From: Liolophura sinensis
Lineage: Eukaryota; Mollusca; Polyplacophora; Chitonida; Chitonidae
Assembly (NCBI RefSeq): GCF_032854445.1
Contig: NC_088300.1
Span: 56,020,984-56,084,983 of the forward strand
Reading direction: 5' to 3'
Length of the DNA: 64,000 nucleotides
The first letter of the stretch is position 1; the number at the start of each line of letters is the position of its first letter. A model generated the notes under the pieces. It had not been told where the DNA came from. It was given only the letters and a program-made list of their open reading frames with translations, and did not search any database. The translations under genes were made by a program, and so were the position numbers. Shown in pieces: positions 36,440-48,889 of the stretch.

Positions 36440-36512
36440 GAAATCAGCGGAGACCAGAAAGAAAGATAGCATGAGCTGGACTGGAACTCACAGAGATCGC
36501 ATTGGTGAGAGG
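36440..36512 (-). mobile_element. SINE family 1 head fragment (left arm copy)
   Basis: The block gctggactggaactcacaga + gatcgcattggtgagag is the complement of the family 1 region around the B box. The mirrored copy is at 38745-38830, so the fragment was present before the palindrome formed. Confidence 0.6.
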
Positions 36513-38744
36513 CTTAAGACAATCAAATCTTCAGAGTATAGCTAACGATGCGGACAAGTCTCCCTCTGAACACTAACCGGGTTCTTAACTCGGTGGCCAG
36601 TGATGTTAGATAATACAGACTACACCACTCGATGGCGTTGGCATATCGGCCTTGTCCGAATATATCTTGTGTGGACTGCATATGTGATATTCAACGTATC
36701 ACTATCCATATCAGTGGTACCGGTGCTTTATAAGCGTGATTCCCAGGAGAAGATTTAGATCAGTGGGTTAGCGTGCTATAAAAATGACCAACGTCAAGAA
36801 AACGTGTAAACGGTTCTTTATGTCGGTGTCTGAACGCTCGAGGCCACGTGGAATCGAGAAATGCCATTGAATAAGGTTAGTCACCCGATAATTGTATTCA
36901 AAGAGCTGATACGTCGAGCCGAGGGTTGTGCAATGTGGCGAACTGGAAGGAAAAGGATTGGAGACGATCCGTGTAGCCAGTGCGTGGCGGAGAAACTGGA
37001 GTCGTCCAAAACCGATCTATCGGAGCCGGCGGACTGTTAGCAAAAAAGGTGTTAGCAAAAAGAAAGAACCAATCAGTTTTGAAGTCCTCTTTATAGGTGT
37101 TACCAGTGCACTTTTTGTTTCTCGAGACTAAATAATTCTATCGACAGCATAGAAGTACTTGTGTTTTACATCAGTAAATGTCATAAAAAATCTGGATCTA
37201 GGGAGAATGATACGTGATTACTATGCCGTATTGTCACGAGACATGGTTAGTATATTCCACGATGCGTAGCCATAAATAACGTTCATATTCTTCAGCGGAA
37301 GTGGTCACCTTGTCACATTTTCTCATATAATGTTAGTTTTTGAAAGGACGGATGTTGTGTAATTGTATATTTTTCAGGGATAAAATATAAAGAGCTAATT
37401 CAGTTAGCATCATCGTATAAATGTAATTATCAGGAACTACCATAACAGTTTGACCTCTTTACGGTGTTTGTAGCAATTTAGTTGTTTCAGAATTTCAACC
37501 GAAGAGATCTATAAGCATAACTGACACCAAGGAACATTAGTTTTTCTGTAACTGAGGCGCCAAAAAGGTTTCTGATTCACAGTCGATCAAAAAGCACCAA
37601 AACTAGTAAACGTTTCTCATGAAATTTGGAAAATTAGTTCAGCAGTATACTGTATATGCTTTAAAGTGTAACTATATAACGTTCAAAAATTCGGTTTGCT
37701 AATCACACATTGTGTTCAAACATGTAACCCTAGACCTTGACTTACGTATTAATTAAATAAAATGGATCTGCAAGATGAATGATAAATATCAAAGAAAACA
37801 ATTTCTAACACAGCCCTGCAATAAAGAAAATTGCAGTGTCAGTAATTATCCAGCTTAATACGACGATGGTAACTCAATTAGCTCTTTATATTTTATCCCT
37901 GAAAAATATACAATTACACGATATTCGTCCTTTCAAAAACTAACATTATATGAGAAAATGTGACAAGGTGACCACTTCCGCTGAAGAATATGAACGTTAT
38001 TTATGGCCACGCATCGTGGAATATACTAACCATGTCTCGTGACAATACGGCATAGTGATCACGTATCATTCTCCCTAGATCCAGATTTTTTATGACATTT
38101 ACTGATGTAAAACACAAGTACTTTTATGCTTTCGATAGAATTACCAGGTCTCGAGAGACACAAAGTGCACTGGTAACACTCAAAAGAAGGATGTCTAAAC
38201 TGATTTGTTTCTTTCTTTTTTTGCTAACACCTGCTCTAAATTATTCCGCCCAATTCTGAAGAGTGCTCCTGTGCTAGCGTGAAAAAACTGATGCGTTCTG
38301 GCGCGCGCTCAGAAAACATCCCAGTCCGCCGGCACCGATAGATCGGTTTTAGACGACCCCAGTTCCTCCACGACTCTGTGGCTACACGAATCGCATTTCA
38401 ATGGCTTTTCTCGATTTCACGTGGCCTCGAGCATTGAGACACTATCAAAAAGAACCGTTTGCACGTTTTCTTGAGGTTGGCCATTTCTATCTAAATCTTC
38501 TCCTCGGAACCACGCTTAATGTATTACCGGTGCCGCTAATATGGATACTCATATGCTGAATCTCACATCTGCAGTCCACACAAGATATATTCGGACAAGG
38601 CCGATGTGTCAACACCATCGAGTGGTGTAGTCTGTACTAGCTAACATCACTGGCCACCGAGTTAAGAACCCGGTTAATGTTTAGAGGGAGACTTGTCCAC
38701 ATCGTTAGCTATACCCTGATTGTGTGATTGTCTTACGTAACGGG

Positions 38745-38830
38745 ATTCAGGAGCCTCTCACCAATGCGATCTCTGTGAGTTCCAGTCCAGCTCATGCTAT
38801 CTTTCTTTCTGGTCTCCGCTGATTTCATCT
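38745..38830 (+). mobile_element. SINE family 1 head fragment (right arm copy)
   Basis: The block gagcctctcaccaatgcgat + ctctgtgagttccagtccag includes a B box-like motif. It mirrors 36440-36512. The A-box half is missing. Confidence 0.6.
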
Positions 38831-41348
38831 TTCCATAATTACTATATTTAACTCGTAACTTGATAGGCATGTCCTAATCATTCAGCTACTTTTCCCCCTG
38901 ACATTTTAAAAACTTTTGTTGAAACAGTACAAGATCTTGACATGTTCCCAACCCTTGGTATGGTAGAGCCAATGTGTATATTAGACGCGCAAATGAAATA
39001 GTTACCAGGACTTACATTCACCTACCGTGACATGTAATATCCGGGCTCTTGACTATCAGTCATTATATACTCGCATATTATTAACATGTGTGAACGGGAG
39101 ATCAAGTTTGGGTTTGAACCCAACGCCATTTGACAACTTAACTACCTTAATTTTGACAATCAGATTAAAGGCCCATTAAAGTTGTAGACAGCCAATACAT
39201 ACCACCCTGTTCATTTTAAAAAAAAAGGTCTTAATGATATTTGACACATACATGTACGCGTCACAACTACAAAGTACGACGTAAAACACCAATCAAATAA
39301 GTAAATAAATCATAATTACAAAAATCTTCAAAGCCCGTTGTATTTTCTTGCACATCGACCATTGAGTTCTTTACAGTAGTGTTTACCACTACGTGGACAG
39401 ACTGCCAACGACTCTGTGGGCGTGTTGTCAGTCAAATTCATGCTGTTTCGTCGTGTATATTGTTATTAAAGGTGTTGAAAGATTGTTTCCCTGGTTTCGG
39501 AGTATCCTGAAAGGTTTGTGCTTAGTTGACAAGTTATTGATGTGAATCACTGACGGGGTGAACGGTAAAGGTTTAGTCCCTCGGTTATTTGTTGAACGTT
39601 CCTGTCCTTGATATATAGATTTATTACCAAGTCGTCTGGTTATCTCTTCATGAACACTATGGTTAATTGAGCTCCCGGCATAACTCATAGCTTATTTAGT
39701 TCTTGTCTGGATACTCTCTGTGTTGTAAGACATATTGCTTTCTACTATTGTTTAATTTGTCCTGATTTGCCCTGTTTGATTTGATGATTATAATCACTGA
39801 AGCTTAAAGTTTCTTCCCGTGCTGGGCTGAGCTCTAAATTCAGCTGTGGCTAGTGAACCAGATTATATACTTACAAGTTATTATATAGACGATATAATTC
39901 TGAAATGTACTTTCCAAATTTCATGAAGAACCCGTACTAGTTTTTCGTGCGTTTTAATATATCATGCATCAGAAACCTATTCGGCGTTTAATTTAAGTAA
40001 CGGCCACGGTAGTTTGGTATTTATTGAATTTCTGAAATGGCTGAACTGCCCCTAACGACATAAAGAGTTCAAATTAGTATGGCAGTTTCTTATAATTACA
40101 TACATGTGTATAACATGACGGCAACAAAACCAGCTCTTTGAATTAAAAAAACTGATGCAGTAAACAGTTAAACCGACAAGGCTTAAACAAAACGTCCATT
40201 TCCTGTCCTCCTGCAGACTGAGGTCTATTTTGACCAAACGTAATACGGATATTTCAATAAACCAATACCTCTTACATTGCAGTCTCTTTATAACACGACA
40301 AGCATCTCAGACAATACAATAGGAAACCGCCAAGTGGTTATATCTCCTCCACGCCACCTGGGTTCAAATGTGGATAGACATTTTTAATATATTCTCTCTG
40401 TGCTGGTAATAGCTGCTGCCGGCTGATATGTTGTCAGAAAACCATACTTTTATCCAAAGAAATTGGAAACGGGTGACCAGATGACTATGAGTGTCTGGTT
40501 AATCGGTGGCACTTTGTAGACAGTGATTTTTAAACGGGTAGATAAAGAGAGGGCAGGTAAGTAATACGTCAGCACTTTTTCTGCCCGGCTCTCCGCTCTC
40601 TGGTCTATTTTACCTGGTTCCTTGCTCATCTTCTTCCCACCTCCACCCAAAAACAAGCTTTCCCCACGGGTCTTGTCTGTCTGGGACACCTGCTCACCTA
40701 CATACTCTGTGTTTCTTTTTCCCCTTCGCGATGCAAATAATATTATCGGCCTGAATGCATTTTCTACTGACTTTTAGCAGCTTACTTGACCCAGCACAAT
40801 CTTTTTTCATTTACCAATTAATAGCACCTAGACAATAATTTCCAATGTCTTAACAAGGATTAATCTAATCATAACGTATGATAATATCTCTGTATTTGAA
40901 ATCATCGGTGTAACGTGAGATCGAACTCAAAATGTATAACAGATATCCATTTCATTGGCGGTTTTTTATCCACAGAAGACTATTGAGAATTTGGAAACGG
41001 ATGACTAAATGACCATGGGTTCCTGGTTCAGTCATGTTACTAGTAGTCAGTTAACGGGTAGATAAAGATAGGGCAGAAGTAATATGTCAGGTCTCAGCTG
41101 CCTTATCTGTTTTACGGAGTCCCTTGCTCACCTATCTCTCCACCACCCAATACCAGGTTACATCCACGGCTCTTGCCTGTCTAGAACACCTGCTCACCCA
41201 TTCATTCTGTGTTGTCTGTTTTTTTTTTCTCTTCACGGCACAGGTAGTATGATCGGCCTTTTAGACATTTTCTCTTTCAGCAGTTGACGTGACTCAACAC
41301 AATCTGTCTATTCTCATTTACTAATTGCCAGCGCCTGCAAAATAAGTT

Positions 41349-41381
41349 CCTTGTGACAAAAAATAACTTTTTGTCACAAGG
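41349..41381. other. Perfect 14-bp hairpin
   Basis: CCTTGTGACAAAAA (41349-41362) and its exact complement (41368-41381) are separated by five bases. The copy of this repeat at 56330-56345 keeps only the right half, so the hairpin was either gained here or lost there. Confidence 0.8.
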
Positions 41382-42879
41382 AGAAAGCATGGTAAATTTC
41401 AAGAACAGAGCCCAGCAGCCAGAAAGCTCATAACATAGGTGACTATGCTGAAACCGTCAATGTAAGGTAGAAGGTGAGATGATTGGGTAACAGAAGGGAG
41501 TGTGCAAGGATATGGACATCTGATATGGCTCATGCGCTCATATGGCTCCAAAGCGTTACTGACAAAAACGTTTTTCTTTTCTACACTCACTCGGTCCTAA
41601 CTAATACTGGCACACGCTCGAATGCAGTTGTCGTAGACGTCTGAAACAACGGCAAGTTTTTTCTCTTTATATGTATAGAATTTACTATGTTATACACAGC
41701 ATGTTTGCAGCCCTGGTCGCAAACCCTTACAAATATTTCCCAGTGTATGTTACCTTATTCTTATAGCTTACTGACTCTAAACTAAAGCGAACAGGCGAAT
41801 AAAGCATACGTGTATAGCAAACAGTAAATATGTTATGCGTTTATTGGTTGTAATTTTAGGATTTACTTTCTGTTCTAAGATTTCCAGTAAATAATTGTAG
41901 ATCAGGATTGACTTCCCTTGACACTAGACAATCACAGTTTGGGAATATAACATGGAAAATATATTCCCTACCAATGAGTATGTAAAAATGTGAAGAAGCA
42001 AACAAACCGTTTCCACAATTTATGAGTTATTTGTAATGGGTTTAAAGACAGACGTGCGTAATAAGATAGTGAACTGAACTTAGCTATCAAGTCCATAGAC
42101 ACATAGGCGAAACTGGAAACACTCAGAGACCAAGATCTTTAAAACTCCTTTGTTCTTTCTTTTGTGTGTGTGTGTGTGTGTTAACCTAAAATTTCTGCGT
42201 ACTAGAGCACATTAAGAGGGCAAGCGCCTCAACTGGCTCGGATATATCGCCTTTTGATGGCTGCATTTCCTCCACCACTCACTGACTACATGCAACGCCT
42301 TCAATCATTTTCTATCCAATTCGCCAGATTACAAAACCTTACGCTTGACGTATCAGCTTCTTTGATACGATTATCGGGTGACCCCGATAAGGCATTTCTC
42401 GATGCCACTTAGCCCCGAGCATTCACACGCCGACATAAAGAACCAGTCCCATGTTTTCTTGACGTTGACCATTTCTATAGCTCACTAAACCACTGATCTA
42501 CATCTTCCCTTGGGAACCACGCTTATGTTGTATTGTCGATATGGTGGAAGTAGAGGATTACATCGGCAATGTACACAAGACATCCAGACAACACCAGACA
42601 TATGTCAACGTCCTCGAGTGCTGTAGTCTGTACCAACTTACATCGCTGACCACGGAGTTAATAACCAGGTTAGCGTTTAGAGGGAGATTTCACCTCAGTG
42701 TTGGCCATATCGTGAAGATTTTATAGTCACGTGACATGTTTAACTCATTTTATCTTCCCATTAGCACATAAATAATTGCATATTATGCTGTTAAGTGAAA
42801 ACTACATGTGTATTATAATGGAAGATATTTTACCATTTCTTAGCAGAACCAGATGGTGACATTTTCCCATCTATTGGTT

Positions 42880-43012
42880 TAGCACGCCAGTACAGCGCAA
42901 TGGCCCAGGTGCTCCTCACCAATGCGATCGTAGTGAGTTCAAGTCCAGCTAATGCTGGCTTCCTCTCCGGCAGTAAATTGAAAGGTCTGCCAGCACCTTT
43001 CCAAACAAAATA
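42880..43012 (+). mobile_element. SINE family 1, 3'-deleted copy
   Basis: The head gtttagcacgccagtacagc + gcaatggcccaggtgctcct is followed by the B box gttcaagtcc and ggcttcctctccggcagtaa. The usual 3' domain is absent and ends in caaaataaa. Confidence 0.65.
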
Positions 43013-43019
43013 AAAAATA

Positions 43020-43316
43020 CTGGTATTAGTTCATTTGTCCTCATTTGCCCTAACTGACTGGACATTATTATTACATTATTAAGCTGGATAATCACTGAAA
43101 CTGTACATTTCTTTCAGCTGATTGTTTGGCAGAGTTGGAGATTCCCTCTTTGTTCTATGTCATATTGGTATTAGTTGATTTATCCTCATTTGCACTAACT
43201 GACTGAATGACGTTTTCATTTAGATTATTAAGCTGGATAATCACTGAAACTGCAGATTTCTTTCAGTTGAATGTTGGGCTGAGTTGGAGATTCCCCTTCT
43301 TTGATTTTTAAAACTA
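43020..43316. repeat. Tandem duplication of about 148 bp
   Basis: Two diverged copies, each running from tggtattagttcatttgtcc through attaagctggataatcactg to gagttggagattccc, start near 43020 and 43168. Each is itself a copy of the 32470-32590 piece of the dispersed repeat. Confidence 0.75.
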
Positions 43317-43611
43317 TCTTTGAAGTAAGATAAGATAAAGCGGTATCTGGGAGTAAATGTCATACTTGTTGACAGTAGTTAAATCAAATGAGACATTAAT
43401 GGCTTCTGTGCTTCATTCCTTGGTGTAAGACCGCTGCTGGGAGAGTAAGCGTCTCTGTAAAATGACAACTTCAATCTGTTGACTGAACATGTTTCGACTA
43501 TAATAAGTCCATGCCTTAAGTAGTCATCTAAATTGAGAAGTTCCGTAAATGAGTTGAACTAGTCCAATGTGACCCCAAATAACTGGACCTTACAGTAATA
43601 CACAATCGTAC

Positions 43612-43756
43612 CTGAAAACGTACACAAATATTTCGTGGATAAAAAATAACCAATTTCTTTGATCTCCTGAAATAGGTTTTCACGAAGGGTATTATGGCTG
43701 AGAGTAGGTCCAACAAACAGTAAACCGGAAGTTGTGGCATCATTCTTTCTTGAGAT
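43612..43756 (-). CDS. Candidate internal exon, unrecognised
   Basis: Strong minus-strand acceptor (ccctttgtttctttcaag) and acceptable donor (TCAG|gtacga) bracket 145 bp. Two frames are open: one reads ISRKNDATTSGLLFVGPTLS..., the other SQERMMPQLPVYCLLDLLSA.... Since both are open, coding status is weakly supported. No family recognised. Confidence 0.22.
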
Positions 43757-43972
43757 CTTGAAAGAAACAAAGGGTAAGCTCAATATTATTGTCGTTTTTA
43801 CCAGGCATGTGTACCTGTCTTCAATACCATATCGATATGTCCTGTTATAAAGAGAGCATTTAAAACATCGCACACATTTATGTTTAACTAAAACAACCAA
43901 TATACGTCGTTATAATATTAGTTGCATACTTGCACGTGTAAATTATTTACTTTTTGAATTTTGTCAACGTAG

Positions 43973-44142
43973 GCGTGCGCGGAAGAATACGTTTTGACGC
44001 TGGCTCTGAACATTCCCTAATCGAAGATATTCAGGTATCATTCAGATTGGATCACTTTGACGATATGGCTGGCAATAAGAGTGTTATCATTGGACCGTCA
44101 CCTTCGAATCAGATAATGTCTACACTATACACCATTCAGTAG
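43973..44142 (+). CDS. Candidate terminal exon, unrecognised
   Basis: A strong plus-strand acceptor (tttactttttgaattttgtcaacgtag, ending at 43972) is followed by an open frame to a TAG at 44140-44142. It reads VRGRIRFDAGSEHSLIEDIQ, then VSFRLDHFDDMAGNKSVIIG and a Ser/Pro/Asn-rich end STLYTIQ. Alternating strands and the SVII stretch faintly recall Cu/Zn superoxide dismutase-like repeat proteins, but the metal-binding histidine motifs are absent, so I do not assign it. An internal CAG|gtatca could end the exon early. No upstream exon found. Confidence 0.35.
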
Positions 44143-44353
44143 ATGAGTGCTTTAGTTGCAACACGAATTATGTGCTCTTCCACTCCCGTTCAAAAGTATT
44201 AATGTATCGTGTATACATAAGCCTTCTTACTTCAGTTATATGTTATATGTTTTTGGATGTTTGTAATTGACATGATACACGCCATGATCAATATTTAATA
44301 ATGCTTCTTTACAATGAGACTCCAAGTGATCCTAACCATTTTAAACATAAATT

Positions 44354-44541
44354 TCACAATATGAGGATCAAAACTTTCATAACCCTCTTCTGCCTCTTCT
44401 GATTCACAAAATCATTTCCTGTCTCACATTGTGTCATAAAGGCAACTATTTTGCTTGGTTTAAACAGAGAATAGAACGCTTCTGGCGAGTTGTGGTGAAG
44501 GAGGGTGTAGTTTTGGATAGATCTTTTCAAGGACCTTGAAT
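44354..44541 (-). CDS. Candidate terminal exon, unrecognised
   Basis: The minus-strand acceptor gttaatatctatgtgttcttcag is excellent. The frame behind it runs 62 codons to a stop at 44354: SRSLKRSIQNYTLLHHNSPE, then AFYSLFKPSKIVAFMTQ, with a basic tail (NQKRQKRVMK). A donor-like gtgaga after the MTQ codons would make it internal instead. No family recognised. Confidence 0.32.
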
Positions 44542-44941
44542 CTGAAGAACACATAGATATTAACAACAGACTTACTGTGTAAGTACATACTTTTTTAAAA
44601 CGTTATTGAATATCGTATTGGTGTGATTACAGAACACATTTATGCTGTGATGTTCACAATAAACTAATTTAAAACACAGTAATAATACTGCTGACATCGT
44701 TATTACCATAACTGATAATTACCATTATCAGGATGAGTTGGACATACAAATGATGGACATTAATCAACGTCATATTCGCGACGTGAGAGAGACTATCGCA
44801 GGGAAAAACCAGATATATTGCACTTCGCACCTGATCTTTACGGTAGGCATGTTAAGATACAATATTTATGGTGAGAGCCTGCACAATGTTATGCACTTGA
44901 GGTTCTGCTCGCAAAAGACGCATGTAGCTCATACATAACAA

Positions 44942-45215
44942 CAAACCAAGGTTATTTATTTGACTGGTGTTTTACGACGTACTCAAGAATATTTCACTTA
45001 TACTATGGTGGCCAGCATTATGGTAGGAGGAAACCTGATAGCGCCCGGCGGGAAACACACGTTGATGGCAGACCTTCCGACGTACAACCTGAGAGGAAGC
45101 CAGCATGAGCTAGACTTGATCTTACAGCAGCCGCATTGATGAAAGGCCTCTGGGTCATTGCACCCCGCCGGCACCCTATGGACCTCGGCCACGGAGGCCA
45201 CCAAACCAAGGTTAT
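44942..45215 (-). mobile_element. tRNA-derived SINE, family 1, full length, with 14-bp target-site duplication
   Basis: The body is 44956-45201 in minus orientation: the tail attatttgactggtgtttta-type end is on the left and the tRNA-like head ggcctccgtggc on the right. The direct repeat CAAACCAAGGTTAT lies at 44942-44955 and 45202-45215, 14 of 14 identical, so the insertion is fairly recent by this measure. The A box region has drifted (gtccatagggtgccggcggg). The minus frames of 63-68 codons inside are not genes. Confidence 0.93.
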
Positions 45216-45609
45216 GAACTAGGATGTGTTGTTTTTAATTTCAAAGGAATTTTATGGGCACATCCGTCCTATAGAATAAAATACATGATATAAAACTTTT
45301 GAAAACGTACGTAGTAAACGTACTAAAATTTCATTTGCATTCAGTGCTTATTTTGCTACATAAATTTTAATGAACATGAAGGCTAGAGGTACTCACCTCC
45401 TGTATAGATGCACAGCACGAAGATGTACAGTTGTATGCACTGTTAAGTTAGCCTTCTCTTACTGCTGTAAGTGCGCGTGATACGAACAAAAGTCGGAGAA
45501 AATGAAACATAGTCGGGCTTAGAAAGATAATGGAAGATTTCATCCAAGTAGTATAGCGCATTCTACACAGTTAGCCTAAGGTTTTCTCTCATCCATTATA
45601 AATAAAAGC

Positions 45610-45861
45610 TTAAAACTGAATTCTTATAATCCTTTTTTCCAGACTGTGTTGACTACAGAACTGCTGCTTCGCCCAATATATTGCAGCACATTTAGACTGA
45701 ATTCTGTCAACCTCCACCCCCAAATATATGCGAGCCGGACTTGGCGCACAGATGCCAACAGCTGATGGCCATGCATCATAATACAATACCAACCGACTAT
45801 CACGAAGGACTCGAACTTTTCGCGTGGTTGATGGAATATTTATAGTCTCATATATGTACAA
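45610..45861 (-). other. Ambiguous coding-like segment
   Basis: A minus-strand frame of 83 codons has protein-like composition (VRVLRDSRLVLYYDAWPSAV, then IYLGVEVDRIQSKCAAIYWA). On the opposite strand a very strong acceptor (ttataatccttttttccag, ending 45642) opens a 40-codon frame (TVLTTELLLRPIYCSTFRLN...). Only one can be right and I cannot decide which. No family is recognised on either strand. Confidence 0.2.
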
Positions 45862-47366
45862 GTATGAAAACCAAGAAACTGCTCAACAGTGTATGCTATA
45901 CCATACATGCAACTAATGAAAACTAGTATAAATTTTTTTACATGTATGGGCGTACATCAATGAAATATGTATGGTGTGTATTGTTCTATTATCCCACGCG
46001 ATTCCTCAGACAGCAGAATTTCTACCATTATCAATTAAGTTAAATATAGTCCACTAGTTCTTTGCTCAATTATTCTAGTCTACCATGAACATAAAGAGCA
46101 GGTGGTTCGTCAAGGCTAGGTAGCGACCAGCCTGTAGACGGAGTGGCTATGGATTGGCATTGGCTTGAAAGAAATATTACCGAAAACTTATGTGTATCTG
46201 AAGTTACCTTGACCTTTGTTTTCTCTTTGTTTCCTTTAATGGCCTTTTTCAGAAAATAAAAAAATAGAAGATCCTCCATTAGTGCCATTCGAAATCTGAT
46301 ATTTTCTTCCATTTTTTTACTCCATCCTACATTGTTATTCTTGCAATTCACGATAAAGCTAAGAATATGACAGCGCAGCGCCAAACAAGTTGCTGATAGA
46401 TTGGGTTTGGGGAAGAATTATTTCTTGGCGTAAAGGTTTTTCCCGCAGTGTAACTAGTTTTCCTCGCTGTGTACAGCCACGTCATACTAAACCACCCTGT
46501 AAGGTACCGGTATCCGTGGATCTATGGGACTATGCTTATGTAGAAACATAGCCCTATATGCAAGCATTATTTTAACCTGCACTCCTCGATTCAATGTTTG
46601 CTATCCTCAACATACTCTTGTTGTCCGCTTCATGACGTGGCTGTGTGTAATCCCTGTTCATTTCTGCGTCCGATGTATTTCAATTTAGTGATATTCTTTA
46701 CCTTGTAAACGTGCGCTGGGCCAAAACTTTTCCGTGTACATGGTTAACACAGTTCATCCGCCATGTTAACTGGGCAGTACTCAGAGACGGCAGGTCGCGC
46801 ATTCAGCTTTTTCCTCATTTGGGGTAATGCGAAAAGTAGAGAAATTGCCGAGTGATCATACGGAAATTTCAAACATGGCGCATGAATGACAGATGACCCT
46901 CGTAGGCCACGTACACAGAGAACTTTTGATCCAGCACACGCTTGCAAGGCGAAACATATCACATCGGACACAGAAATGGACAGGGATTAGGGACAACCAC
47001 GCCATGCAGCTGACAACAAGAGTGTGTTAAGGACATCACACTGAGAATCGAGGAAGAGCGTTGACTTTCCTTTTACGTAAGGCAAAAACATTACACCGCG
47101 GAGAAAATGGTTACACAGTGCATTAAATGATATTGGCGTATTTTTATATATCATTTCAACTGATTTTGTTATATTCTTTTTCAGTGCGTACATTTTCTAT
47201 AAATCCCTTTACCTTAATTAGAACAGCTAATGTATCGTGGTGTCAAGAGGTAAATTGTAGGGAAGAAGTTCAAATGGCACTCCTGGCCCACTGTGCAAAG
47301 GCAGGTTTAGATAACTTTCACTTTCCACTCTGTTGACGCTTCACTCATTTTTTTGTTTTCTTTCAC
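45862..47366. other. Low-copy DNA, no supported gene
   Basis: Frames of 65-105 codons on both strands (for example minus 46384-46070) lack motifs. Nothing else is seen. Confidence 0.3.
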
Positions 47367-48005
<639 letters not shown>

Positions 48006-48189
48006 CATAAAGGAATGGCTGGGTTTGTCTCCTTTATAAACACAAGTGTAAGAGGGAGGGTTTCACATAGATACACATGTGCGAGTGGATGGACAGAGAT
48101 GCAAAGATAATGGAAAGGGAACTCAGTTCTGAGAAAAGATGGTCATTAGGCCAATATTATATCAATTCATTAAACCTTTAACTAATAAC

Positions 48190-48465
48190 TACATACTAGC
48201 TAAAATTTCATGAGTGATTACATGAGTGACATCTTTCATTAGGAGGCCTGCCTTAGCCAGTGCGTCAGCTTGCTCGTTACCAGAGGTCCCAACATGACTC
48301 GGTACCCACTCAAAGAATACATAGACCCCTTCGCGGACTAAAGAAGTATATAGGTATAAAACTTCAAGGACAAGTGGTAAGCATTTGGTGATATTCGGGC
48401 ATTTTTTAAGATTTCAAGCGGATAAGGAGTCACTTAATATAACACATTTCAATGGTTTAAACACG
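48190..48465 (-). pseudogene. RNase H domain remnant of the LINE
   Basis: Minus-strand frame with ILSDSLSA (the conserved Asp-Ser of the RNase H fold, 48440-48417), a stop, LKKCPNITKCLPLVLEVLYL, then VYVFFEWVPSHVGTSGNEQ and ADALAKAG (48310-48240). WVPSHxGxxGNExAD is the C-terminal signature of RNase H domains in I-type LINEs; it contains the His and Asp that help bind metal. One in-frame TGA interrupts it. Confidence 0.85.
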
Positions 48466-48889
48466 TTAAGAAACTGGAGAGCCATAACCCGTTAACTCTG
48501 CACACGTAGTCAGATAACCTGGACTTGTAACGATAATTAAGTTCAGGGATGTTTATGGCAGCCGCAACCTTACCAGTATCAGGGCATTTCGAACATCGGA
48601 AAAAATCTGCAAATACTCTGACCAATTTCTTTTAATGTAATCATTACAACACATTCAGCCGACGTCTGAACGGTCAGACTTCTTAACCTGAGACAACAAT
48701 TCAAACGAAACGTTCGGGACACAGAGATGCTAAGGTGGGAAAAGAGGAATAATACAGCCTTGGACCACAAGTTGGTCAGCACCAGATCTCTGGGAGATAT
48801 TATTACCCCGTAGCTTAAAAGGCTGGGATCCTTTAGATTATCTTCATATAAGATATCATACACAGATGGCGGACTTAAGTTTAGTAACA

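Larger units (their letters stand above)
34795..40597. repeat. Large palindrome 2: arms about 34795-37420 and 37861-40597
   Basis: Inverted arms of about 2.6-2.7 kb are collinear throughout: gccgggagctcaattaacca (35611) complements 39669, ggacaagtctccctctgaac complements 38695, and ctaattcagttagcatcatc (37395) complements 37875. The spacer is 37421-37860. Near the centre (37130-37400 against 37880-38130) the arms are about 97% identical, and towards the outside nearer 90%. The spacer itself is an inverted copy of 32480-32700, the spacer of palindrome 1. No transposase, terminal motif or duplicated target was found. The element is non-coding as far as I can see. Confidence 0.9.
40598..43330 (+). 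repeat. Further copies of the dispersed large repeat
   Basis: 40970-41560 resembles both 40440-40780 and 55930-56480 (shared blocks gtagataaagatagggcaga, cacctgctcacc, aactttttgtcacaaggaga). 42100-42780 matches 30450-31160, 38130-38700 and 62340-62760 in the same order (tccaattcgccag, cgccgacataaagaacc, tctacatcttccc). These are old copies at perhaps 70-85% identity. No gene. Confidence 0.65.
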
